Assembly (NCBI GenBank): GCA_017562135.1
Contig: QEYB01001046.1
Span: 3,844,001 to 3,908,000 of the forward strand
Length of the DNA stretch: 64,000 nucleotides
Direction: 5' to 3'
Origin: Dipylidium caninum
Taxonomy: Eukaryota; Platyhelminthes; Cestoda; Cyclophyllidea; Dipylidiidae
The translations under genes and the position numbers were made by a program. This document shows positions 36,301 to 48,300 of this stretch, piece after piece. Below the pieces are notes generated by a model. The model was not told where the DNA came from. It worked only from the letters and a program-made list of their open reading frames with translations, and did not search any database. How positions within the stretch are numbered: position 1 is the stretch's first letter; each line of letters begins with the position of its first letter.

Positions 36301-39300
36301 GCGCAGTGGACCTGTCCCCAATGACGCTGAGTTCCAAAGGCGCTTACTCTCCTAGCCTCGCGCGTTTCATGCATGCGGAGCGTATAAGGGTGGGTCCAAA
36401 CCCGGTATAAAGATTGCTGATCCCGAAAAAGAGTATTTCGCTGGTCGTCTCCGGAGTCCGAGACACCCCGCTCAAGTCGCTGTTGAAGGAAGGCTCGATA
36501 TAATTCGCACTGAACGCTTGAAAGGCGAATTTTTAGGACATATTCCAACCGAGGTGGAAGATATTGCGTCAGGCAGCTGTAATCTATTCGCTGAAGGTAA
36601 AAAGGAGGGCATTTAAGAGCATTGGATGAAGGCACAAAAGAATAAATCGAAGAGGAAAAATGATACGATTAAAAGTGTTAAATACGAAGGGGCTTAGATT
36701 AAATGGCATGGAGGAGTTTGTAAATTATGAGGACGGCGACAATACGACACAGTTATGGTTGTCTTCGCGACTGAATATATAAAATTACCACAAAGTAAAA
36801 CGAGTCTCCTTTGTCCACACATGAAGGTAATTGTTTTAAAAACAAAGAAATAAAGCCAAAAAGTAATTTTCTCATAATAAACACAGCTACTGAGTCCTAA
36901 ATCAAAAGGCGTAGCCGAGATAATACAAAACAAATCAATGCATACAACCTCGAAAGTAGGAATTACAAAAGTGCCAAAATGAAGAGAGTATATAGGTGGT
37001 CTTTTTAGCTAGTAATTTAGACTGTTAAGAGCTGACAAATAATAACAGGTTGCTCACTTGCACACATCCATCCAAAGTTTTAAAAAGCACATGGGCGCGT
37101 TTCTTCATAAGTTGGACATCACGTTCAGTAGAGTTCGAGTGTTGTCCATTTTTGATAGGATTTACAAAACGATTGGCAAATTCCCTAGCAGACCCCAGCA
37201 GATTCGGTTTCACGAAATTCACCATTGTCCAATCTGGGAAACACGTGAGTTGTCAAACATTCCAAAAAGAAGTCAAAAAACCGAAAAACAGGGGTTTGCA
37301 ACGTAGTGAGAATAAAACTGAAACCAAAAGCACACTACCTCATCTAGAGCAGGCAAGTAACAAGTTCCATACACTAGGAACATACGGGAGTGAATAAAGT
37401 CACTTATAGCGTTGAAGATGATAGTAAACAGAAATACAACGAGCGGTCGAGTATGATTTTGGGTTCGTAAAAGAAACGTGGTTGGGGAGAAAAAAGCCTG
37501 TCTGGGATAAACAACTTAGCCCACGGGGGAGGTCTGGAAAACCAGATATAAAAATCATATAAAATAACAGGTACATTCGGAAAGGTTATTCTGCAATGGA
37601 GTCCCCGTAAGAATGACTCGTTTTGGCGTCTTGAGACCATTGATCGCTTTAGTGACACCGGTTTTGCAATTTTTCAGTAGGTGGCCCTCATCGCAAACCA
37701 CAATATCTGGGCCCGGATCGCTGAGGGCAGTTGGAATGAGTTTCTTGTAGGCCTGTTTCCGGGTTTTCTTGAGCAACGATGTTGTTATGTTGCGGTACAT
37801 GTCGTACCCCATTAAAAGAACTCCACCCTAAAGAATAATAACGACTCCGGTGATAATTAACATCCCCTCGGGAAAAGCACGGGTGGTCACATCTGGGCAA
37901 AGTTGATTAAAACTAATACCTAATGAAAGTATTAAAATATAATCCCAGGTAAATTTCGCAAATAAGAAGGCTAACAATCAAGAAGTAGCTAAACTCAACA
38001 AACTGAGGAAGGTATGAAGTAAGAGAGAGAAAGACAGTATATAAAAGTGAAGTTACTTCAGAATGCCAATGACGAATAACATCGATTCGGAAATTGTTGG
38101 CGACCGCCGTAGCCAATTCATAGACATTAATATCAGCACTCTCGGGCATCCAATGTCGCCATTCTCGGTGCCAGTTGAGGAGGGTATTAACGGGACAGAG
38201 AATGAGGCAAGAGTTTATACCAAGCCCTGCTTCTTTATGAGTGAGCAAAGTGTGGATGAAGGCGATGGTAGAGAGGGATTTACCCAACCCCATGCAATGA
38301 GCCAGGATTGCGCCACTAAGTCGACTTCTATTTTCTTTATGCTCCTCTACAGACTCAATTATGTTGTCGTAGAGGAAACGTACGGCTGAAAAGAAAACAA
38401 GATTAAATAGTTCAAATGAAATAGATTTCACCTGCCTAAACTAAGGAGCGCGATACAACTTAATGATAAAAGAGGAAAAGCACCATGAACGAAAATAGAA
38501 GTTCTGGGAGTTTATTTGCAAATGTACGAAGTACCCTGCACTTGATGGGGTTTCAAATGTTTAACAAGATCCGGATTAACTTCCACAAGAGGTTCTTCTG
38601 AGTCCTTTTTGAAATCCAGCACCAAACGCGAACCCTTGGAAACAGACCCCTCGCTGGTATCTTCGAAAACGCTATTGTACTAAAAATATTAAAGTCAAAA
38701 TATCAATTCGGCCTTCAAATATCCATAAGAACTTAGGCATATCAGTGTCGATTCGAACAAAGTGACAGCCAAAATTCTGAAAACACAAATGATACCTACT
38801 TGTTTGCGTCCAACACGCAGATATGCAGACTTACTGACAACTGTGATACTAGTTAACGAGGCTAGGATTTGAAATCCTTAGAATAGGTGCGGCCTTCAAA
38901 AATATACTAGCGAGGGAATTTGCACAATAAGTTTTAAATTCGCTTTTTACAAATTATTTATCCATAGTTAGTAAGTTCTAGCAATAAAAGGCATGATTTT
39001 CGAGCTTAATGATAATGTTTAATTAAGAAAACACAAAGCCTCGGATGTAATCACAGGATGGAGAAAGAAGAGTCCTGTTAATAAAGCAAAGAAATTACAG
39101 GATGGAGAAAGAAGAGTCCTGTTAATAAAGCAAAGAAATTATCTCTCCATTTACCAATTTCTGCCTTTCTTCAAGACGCTTTCGTCTTTCCCGTTCCAGA
39201 GCTTCAGCATTCTTGGTTTCAAAGGACAATTTTTTATCCTTTAGAATTTTTCTAATCTTCTTCCTACCCTTCTTGCCGTCCTTATCTTCAGCATCATCTG

Positions 39301-42300
39301 CTTCTTCTCGTATTTCATCACGAGGGTCTTTGATTGTTTCCTCCTCCGCGTCTATTGGGTCCTGACTCCTCTTTCGCGTTTTAGCCGCATTATCTTCATC
39401 AACACAAAAATTTAGTAGTCCGCTACGGCCATTGATACTACTACTACTACTGGTACCACCACTGCTGCTACTCGAAGAACTTCGACGCCTACGTAGACGG
39501 TACTTTACAGGTCCTGCTGGTTTTTTTTCTAACTTTTCAACTTGCAATCCGTCGTCTCCACTTGGCATCCCTATTAATGCTTCAACACCAATACCTTCCC
39601 TTGTTCCCTCATCAGAGCCCGAAGAAACTATTTTTCGACGACGAAAAATTGGGGTTGTTCTGTTTTCTTCACCTGAATCACAAGTCATTTTGTGCTTATT
39701 TCCCGGATCCAAAACTTTCACCTCTCCGTCTTCTTTAACCACTGCTGATTCGTCACTTGTCGTTTTACCCTCCTCATAATCAGAGCCGGCAAGAACGACC
39801 TTTCGACGTCGAAGATTTGGCTTCGTCATTGTTTTCTCTGAAGGGGAATTAGAAGTTATATCGCACCTGATATCATTATGCGAAACGTCCATTGTTTCTC
39901 GACTTTTCTCCTCCATTCCCTCTGCATTTTTGACAATTTCTTCATCAGAAGCAGAATGGTTAGGAGACTCGTACTTCGAGACATTCTTTGCATCAGAAGA
40001 AACTGAAGAATCAGCGAAAGTGTGTTTAGTTTCCCGCTCGTTCTCCGATAAGGTTCTAGGCAATTCATCCTCGTTAACTTTTCTTTTTCCATTATCAGAA
40101 CCGGGGGATTCGGTTTTTTGTCGTTGAATGGTGCGACTTGAGATATTCTTCTCCGGAGAGGAGGAAGAAGAAGAAAGGATCATGATTTCGTCATTAACTG
40201 CAGATGTGGTTGTGGGATTTTGACTTTCAGCGTTGGATGACGAATGGGAATTCATCGCTTTCCCAATTATCACAGAATTGCTGTCACTAAAAACATAATA
40301 GAACAGAGTCAAATTAATCAAAATAGTGAAAGAATTACTTTATTGTTTATCCATATATTTTTAATATTGGAAAAAGTAAGTCAAGATTTACGAAAAGTGT
40401 CGAAAATGTTACGATATGGTTTTTGCATTAGCATTGAGCATAATAAATCGACCCAATCAAGACAGACTCAAAACGGGATAACAAACAAAATTAAAGGCTG
40501 CACAGTCGTGGAGGGCTATTCAAATATTTTACGAGTTAATTTGACTGAAAATAATGCCATATGTCAATTACCAATACATGTGGAAAATAGTAATAATGAA
40601 AAATAGTTCCAATAACTATTCTAATATAGTTTCGTAGGTATAAAAAAAACTGTTTTGTAGAATAAACACCAGAAATCAGCCTCAGTAACAGCAACCGACC
40701 CAAACATGTGCTGAAACAGCTGCTAGAGGTTTAATGATCAAAAAATGGTAGAACAAGGCCCCAACGTACGGCTGTTTCTGCCGCGAGTGCGGCGCAGATC
40801 TCGAGCTTTCAGAATCTGAAGATATAGTGATGGACTCCCCGTCAGTAAATATATTTGGTCGTGAATTTCGGGTACGGAGCTTCCGAAACGTTGCTAATTC
40901 GTCGTCATTGTTTGAATGGGCAGGCCTAAAATGGAAATTATTGGGTCGGAAGCTGTGAAATGGACGTTTTTTTGTTAAGCCTGTTCTCATTTTGTAAAAT
41001 TTATCCGCGCTCGTATTTCACTATTCTTTTATTTTTCGCCGAAGACAAATGAAAAAAAAGGAAAACTTGCCTTTACTTTCCTATTACCAGTCCAAATTGA
41101 ATCAACACCCATTTTATAGTTTCCAACCCAATACTTTAGTAACCCTCAAAACTCAAAAATGAAACTAGCCTGTTTAAGTGAATATTTCCCACTAACTTGT
41201 GCGCATTACAACAGGTAAGAAGAGAATTAAACTGGGCACTTCAAATGAATAACGAAGAGATTTTAAATCGATCATAATCGTACTAAACAATCTTGCCTCT
41301 AAATTATTGGCAAGGATCATGCTCGATGTTTCCCAAACATAAATACACAAGTCCAGTCTACATATGTGGTAGAGGAGCCTTATGAGGTCTGTTTCATAAC
41401 TACCGGTAAATATTTCACTTCAAATTAAGGCTACACAGTGTCTTTGGTAACTTCCGCAAATAGTCGCATTTTTGATCCAAAAATGCCCCATAATTCTAAT
41501 TACATGTATTCAAAGTCCCTTTACCCGTATTACTGAAAATGCCTGCCCCAAATGATTTTAAATAAATTTGCCAAATTTAACTCGCTAAGCGGTGGTACAA
41601 ATGACTGTAAGAACTCACGGCTTCATCCTTTTTACGGGGGCCGATCCTGCGATGCCATCGGACGTACTTCCACCGCCATCCAAAAGGGAATTGCGACTGT
41701 TTCCAGGTCGCTTTAAGCGAGAAGGCATTCGTTTGACAAAACCACTTCTTCAAAATACGTCTTGAGTTTCAAGTCTGAAAACCTCAGAAGTGAGCAGAGC
41801 CAGAATCATAAATGTAAGGGCAAGGTACAGGAACTCACCAAAGGATTAGAAATTCTATAGGTAGGACACCATTCCATTACACATATTCAGTGAATGGTTC
41901 AAAACTACAAGGAAATTACTTCTTTGTGATAAATAACCAAGCTTACAACTTCAAATGAGACGAACTAGATAAATATACTTTATTCTGAATCATAAATATA
42001 CAATAGGGTTATGTGAAAAATCAGTTGGATATGTATAGGTGGACAAAGGGAGGTTATTTGTACATTTGAAGGCTAATATAAAATGCAGAGCCGTGGAACC
42101 TTCTGACGAGCTGTAAGGAAAAATACCATCGTTCGATATAGTTAAGTAGTATGAGTGAAAGTGTGCAGAAACGAGGCTCCCAGAGGTATCGCTTGTACGC
42201 AACGATCACGGTTAAACGCATCTAAAATGAGGGTAGTATCAGAATTATCAAATATGTGAAACGAAGTAAAAGACGAAAACATAAACCACGTACACATCAT

Positions 42301-44143
42301 ATAGATTTTATACCGATATGCAAAAAGTTGCAGTATTAACATCCATGAATAAGTATACCGATATAGACTCACAGGTACTCAACTTCAGCTTCCACAAAGC
42401 ATTTCTTTTGATATAGATGCATTAGCGCATTCGAGGGTCTCAGACGTTTTTTCAGCATTTTCCTTGGGTGACTCACCGGTCGTTGATATAGTATAAATAG
42501 GCGTGTCTGATACCTCAGTAGTCTGTTTTGCTGCCACCTCGTCGACTGTTGAAGAGGTCGATGGTAGAGGAAGAGATTTAGCATTATCTGGGGAATTTAC
42601 TATGGTTTTTCGCCGCTTTTTCGTAGAAAATACGGAGGAAAAGGAGTTAGCAGCACTCTCGCGTTTCCTTTTAGGAACACAAGCAGGAACTGGAGATGTC
42701 AACTGTGTTTCTATCGAATTATGACCGTTAGTCGATCTTCCAGTAGACTCCAAGTCATCGGTTAGATCAATGGTATCGGTTAATTCTGATATAGATTGAG
42801 AAGAGGATGTCAAGGTCTTCGTTTTGAGATCTGTATTAACTCTTGAGACAACATTAGCAATTCGGCCAAGGAGATGAAATCGGTAAATACTCTGAAAAGA
42901 GCGCACAGTTGCTTGGACTTCCTCAGGTGTCCTTGCCCGAGACAGATTTGTTTCTACCCTTTTGATGTCATTGCTAAATGTTTCAACACAAAACCGAAGG
43001 GACTGAATCACAGAATGTACGATGGGAGGGCGAATGCTCGATATTTGGTTAAGAATTTCTGCAATACTTGTGTTTTTTAAGTACCATTCGCAAGAGTTTG
43101 AATTGTTCGATGAATATGAATTAGAAATCTTGGGAGAGTCGTGGGTTGATCTTACGGGTACTTGAGTTGCAAGTTTCCCTAAGACAAAAAAAACAAAAAG
43201 CGTAAGATTATACTAGACGGTTTGACCGATAAAGGACGCAGGAATACGGCTTGTCAAATAAGCGCAAAGGGAGTGTCAAAATCTACGAATAAGGAAAAAC
43301 CCACCAGTGGTTTTTGGCGTAATTGGAAGGGGGAGCCTATTGCGTTTCGTCTCAGCTCGTTTTCTAGATTGATCTTTGAGAGACTTAATTCTCTCAAAAA
43401 CCTTTGAAGGTAAGAGCATTCAAGCACGATATAAGATATACCTCCAAACACTCCTGTTGAAGAGGTACCAAGATTGAGGGGCTGCATATAAGGCAATTCC
43501 ACGAATCGTCAATGTTCAGATTCTCGATGTCTTGTAAAAATGATCTACCAAGATTCCGTTTTATACAACTCTTGCAGAAAGTATTGGAGCATGAGTCGCA
43601 ACATATAAGATCTCCACCGTCGCCACACCATCTGCAATTCTCATCCTTACCATCTATATCCCGGGCGAATTCACCTTTCCCATAAAACTTAAGACAGCGC
43701 TAAGAATGTACGCTAAGTGCGATGAATAATTTACCTTACAAACAATAACGCTCAAATGAGGATGCATTGCACAAGTGAAGGGGCTAATGCGGACGGCACA
43801 ACTAGTGCACCTGACTGTATCCACACTGCCAAGCTGAAAAGTGCTGGCGAACGACTTTCTTGGCAAGACACCATCTTGGAGATCGAACTGGACCGAGAAT
43901 CCTTGCGTTTCCTCTACACCAGCCGGCTGAACGACAGGGGTCCCGTCCGACAACACAATATTCCCAGTGGCATCTGTAGAAAATACGGGTTGATCAGCAG
44001 GGGTGTCTACATCGTTATACGACTTTTTAGCATCAGAACCCGTCTCGTTTAATAAGTGAGAGTCAGTAAATGTGTGAAGCTCATCACACGAACTTGTAGT
44101 TGCCAAATCGGGATTCACAACAAGTTTGGTGGCGACTGATTTC
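33397..44143 (-). CDS. ATRX: ATRX / XNP chromatin remodeller (ADD + SNF2 helicase)
   Basis: A SNF2-type DNA-dependent ATPase that in animals works with DAXX/H3.3 at heterochromatin. Exons: about 44143-43735, 43699-43442, 43401-43305, 43178-42477 (or to 42385), a tentative one ending at 41619, 40925-40770, 40286-39155, 38679-38535, 38385-38057, 37827-37575, 37233-37058, 36590-36348, 35821-35294, 34860-34438 and 34020-33397 (or spliced at 33414). The first two carry the ADD domain (TVRCTSCAVRI, DENCRWCGDGGDLICCDSC, FCKSCIKRNLG). The acidic Ser-rich exon ends in GRKKIRKILKD, an ATRX hallmark. Helicase motifs are AHCMGLGKS (I), CDEGHLLKN (II), ILTGTPLQNN (III), STKAGGLGVNLTAANRLIIF (V) and QSIFRSYRFGQTKP (VI). 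The C-lobe is followed by LYTFEPD, as in animal ATRX. Phases agree for all helicase junctions; the junction between 42477 and 40925 is unresolved. The 5' end is uncertain, with no convincing initiator exon found. Confidence 0.95.
39053..39140 (-). repeat. 44-bp perfect tandem duplication in an ATRX intron
   Basis: Positions 39053-39096 and 39097-39140 are identical. On the minus strand each copy carries a TTGCTTTATTAACAG element that looks like a 3' splice site. The duplication begins 13 bp past the donor of the intron 39154-38680. The family sequence supports splicing from the KL codons at 39155 to the exon at 38679, so both copies are intronic and the two acceptor-like sites are probably unused. 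Confidence 0.9.
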
Positions 44144-45383
44144 CTAACGAACGGTAAAAACGTAAATTATGTCTTACTTCCTCATCGCTAAGTACGGTCA
44201 ACATAAACTAAAACGTTAACAGAATCAACATTAAAAGAACGATAGGTAAAGGCGGGAAACTGCGAAGGGGCAGCCCATTCAAACTGAACAAAACACCTTC
44301 CGCGGGCTAACAACCGATTAATTATAAAAAGTTGAGGTCGTATTAGCTTTAATATTGTTTACGGCGCTATAAAGAGACATATATTATGGTAGTTAGCCAT
44401 ATTTTTTGTGTACGGAATTATTCAGTAGGTAGCTAATGTCATTATTTTGAACAGTTGTACCAGAGGATGTCACAAGTATTAACCACTCCAACAACGGACT
44501 TCGAATCAATTCCTCGCTTTCTATTGCATTAACAAGTGGAGATAAATGGGGTTAGAGTGCTTATTCCCATTCAAGACATCCATAGACTAACAAACCCAAT
44601 TTATTCTCCAAAGTGAGTGTTATCTTATTACAGGCACGGCAGAGAAATGATCATTTTTGACGCCATGAACCACTCTGCTACTCCCTAACATTTATCTATG
44701 GCATCTGGTTACCAATATCGATACCCTCGGGGCCAATTTGTAGAGCCCCGAGATAATGACTCCGGTTTATAATAAGCGACCTCCCAGTGAACAGTTCTCC
44801 CACAAATTCAGACAGATGACATTGTTCACCAACAAAACGCTAATGAACCCCCCATTATTAGTATTTCAAAATTACCTACTACCACACTTACAAGAAAATC
44901 TACGGGGACCATTAGTTCCACGATAGCTGCAGCAAATTGACTTCTCTCCCATGTTAGGAATGCTACTATCGGCATAGAACTGCTGATACTCCCATCGTTA
45001 TTACTAACAATAACATATATAATCCGAAGCGCCATCTGAGTAGTGGCAGTTATTCTACGTTTTCAAATACCTGTTTTACATTCTCATCTGCTGTCGCAAA
45101 CCTCATCTCACCTCATAACTTCCCTGAAGAACCTCTTTCTTCGCACACTATATTCGTCAACGTCACGATCAGTAAAACCACAATAATTGACACACACTCA
45201 AAGAAGTCAATAAGATGAATAACATTAAGGGTTGTGCCACCGGCACCCCTACCTCTTAAAAAAGAATAATGATAATAAATGAAAAAAAAGGTGTTGGAAG
45301 GAGCTTTTACAAATGAGGACAATCGTATAAAAAATGTCTAATTACAAACTGAGTTGTGCAAAGATGATCAAGCGTTAGCCGAA
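44144..45383. other. spacer between ATRX 5' end and SLC26 3' end
   Basis: This 1.2 kb AT-rich region has no supported exon. It should hold the ATRX promoter and initiator exon (not identified) and the SLC26 3' untranslated region. Confidence 0.45.
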
Positions 45384-48300
45384 TTACACCGTATCACAAT
45401 CCCTGTGATTTAGACGCTGAGTGGAGATGTAGGCGTCGTATACGCTGATGAAGGCAATAGAAGGGTCAAATTTTTCAAATAGACCCCAAGCGTATTAAGG
45501 AAGTATAGATTGTTCCTGTTCAAAAAAGCCACATTTAGGTATTATTAAAAAGAAAGCAATCCAGAAAATTTCCCACGGGTAATGTAGAAGTGAACAGAAT
45601 AATGCGGGAAAAATGAAGATATGTATGAAAACTTTGTGTTTATTCTAGGACGCTTACCACGGTAAAAAATTAGTTCTGAAGAATATGCACGCCAAGCATC
45701 CAAGAAAGAAGAAAATCATCACAGAAGCGAGGAGGGCACTTACGTGAGAGTGACGATAGGTACACCTGGATCCCGACTTCGTTGTAATCAGAAATTAACT
45801 ATGAGAATGTAAATAAGTCTGAGGGTGGCATCAACCATGAGCCCATCGGTGTTTGCATTTATCTTTTTAACGATTCAATCGATACTTTCGTAACTGGACA
45901 AATTATCACTGATTTCACGATTTGACACATTAGGCACCTAAAAGATTCAAAGTGGCTTAACCAATTGGGTATTTTACAACTTTTCCGACTCACTAGTTTT
46001 TCACTCAGATTTTAACTAAACAAACAGGATATAAGTAATCGTATTGCATTTGCAGTTAACAGAGTTAAGCCCCATCCATTTCTATTCGTCCATTTGAACG
46101 ACTCAGACGGAAACGAAAAACGAAGTTTAAGTTTCACAACTGAAAAGAATTAACGACTTACGGCTTGGAGAGTTTTAGCACCAACTAAGTCAATGAAACT
46201 CCAGGCAGAACAGTCGAGAATAACATGGGTGAGAGGGACGCTGGAGAGAAGGTCAGAAAGCTGATTAAGCGTCACTTGCTTTTTATCTATGGCCTGTGAA
46301 TGCGACATGGAAATCTGGCCGGTTCCACGGAAACACGAACAATGGCAATGACCATCTCTGTCCAGTGTAATTTCTGTCTCACTTCTCCCGCAATTGTCAC
46401 CACCAAGCTGCTCTTCTCGGTCACGCAAGGGAAAAAATAATGACAATGTTTATACGTCTTGACACTGATTTAGAGAAATGCGGAAATATTTAGATATGAA
46501 AATTGCCTAAAATAAATACATCGGAAAAGCTGAAATAGCCAGAAACCGGACTTTTACATCAAAAGCAGGTAAATATTTTGAAAAGAGCGAATAGCTTTTG
46601 TCATACTCCTTCTATCGGTCACAATCATGCAACCGTATTTACCGAATGGTAATTGTAGGTCATTGCCGATTTGTCTAAGATGAGATTATGCGTAAGGTTG
46701 CCTGAGATTTCCGACTCTTATAAATAAAGACAACTAAAGTTGCGATATACATTTAACAAATAAAACTCGCAACAATGACTTGAATCTAGCAAAAAGTCTG
46801 CATTTAGTTGAGATCATTATTTTCCCCGTGCACCTTTCGAGAAGCATTTTGTATTAGCTTGACGCAAGAAATGTGAAAACTAAACGTCAGTTTTATGAAC
46901 AGTGGCATATCTACGTTTAGCCATATAATCGTTGTGAAAGCGGAACCATAAATTGAAATAACCAACTACCTTCTGCGGGAGAAAGCTGCATTTCTTCTGA
47001 GTCTCTCCTACTTAGATCGATTTCTGGCAACTTCGAATTCAGTACCAAATCGACTTCTTTCAATGCGGCGTCAAGTTTCTTTTTGGAGAAAACAACAGGA
47101 CGAGGATCAAAGCCGGAGGCATCAATAACCGAGGCAACGAAAAGATCAGCGTTCGCGTAGAATAAACTGCCTTCGTACCGTATTACCCTTACCTTTGGGT
47201 CCTCAACACACTGTTGAGGCGAAATAACAGTTTGGAGTCCTCATAATTTTGTGTGAAGCCATCAAAGTGATAAAACCTACAGCGGAATACAAATCTCGGG
47301 GCTTGAAGACTTCGGTATCGTCGAACCTGCCCAGAACGAAGGTTTTGGGAAGCTGCGTGCGGACGAAAATAACGAGGACTGAAAAGGCAATGCCGATGAT
47401 CATGCCATAAAGCACGTCCAGGAACACAGTAGCTGTAAATGACACCACCCATGAGGCCTGGAGAAGCGTTAATGAGAGTAAGTAAGAAACAAACACGTCA
47501 GGCGGATAAAAAAGATAATGTGAAGGATGATAAGGTAATAGCCAAAGCGTATTTTGTGACCCATTTTACCTTTAAATAGAAGTTACGTAATTGCTCAGCC
47601 TCAATGCTGATTGCCAAAGCAAATGATACACTAATTGCTGTCAGAGCCTGCTTTCCGTAAATCTATTTCTTAAACGATCATTCCATTAAGCAGTACCCCA
47701 TAAACCCAGAAAGAATTTTAGCTATTAATTACACTATGGAAAGCACATTTATTTTATCAAATAATTACCATCAGTCAAATAAGTAAAAACACAACAATCA
47801 GACAGGTATCACTTTAAGTGATTATTTCACCGAACTTTAGCTCGAAATTTGTTCATTATTGAGGATGATGGAACTCTCTGCAGATAAAAATCGACGTCTG
47901 TTCCAATTGTTACGCCAAACCAATGGTAAAATATTGGAGAGAAATGAAATAACCTAAAGAAGGTTTGACTTACAAAATCCCAAACGGAATACCGCCAAAG
48001 GATTGGCAACTCCAAGAGCTGAGCGAACATACTTCGCAGTGCCACGAGGATAATCGCGGAGAGACAACACTGGTTTAATGTAAAACAAGTTAATTTTCAG
48101 CTTCGACCTCTGCAGGAAGGGCGAGAGCACTAGATACCAAACTCACATTCGGCACATCGTAAAAGAGAGGTCCAGCAAAGAGAACCACCAAGAGAACGAA
48201 GACTGAAGCGATGAGTCCGACGATTTGACTCTTCCCCCCCCATCGTAGTCACTAGTGCCGTCCTCGAGATCGACGCGCCCACAGGGTAGGTGGTAAAGAA

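Noticed and set aside
47974..48147. Third frame break in SLC26 between exons 9 and 10
   Set aside because: Careful re-reading of exon 48069-47974 shows 96 nt starting in phase 0 ([15 protein letters not shown]), which joins properly.
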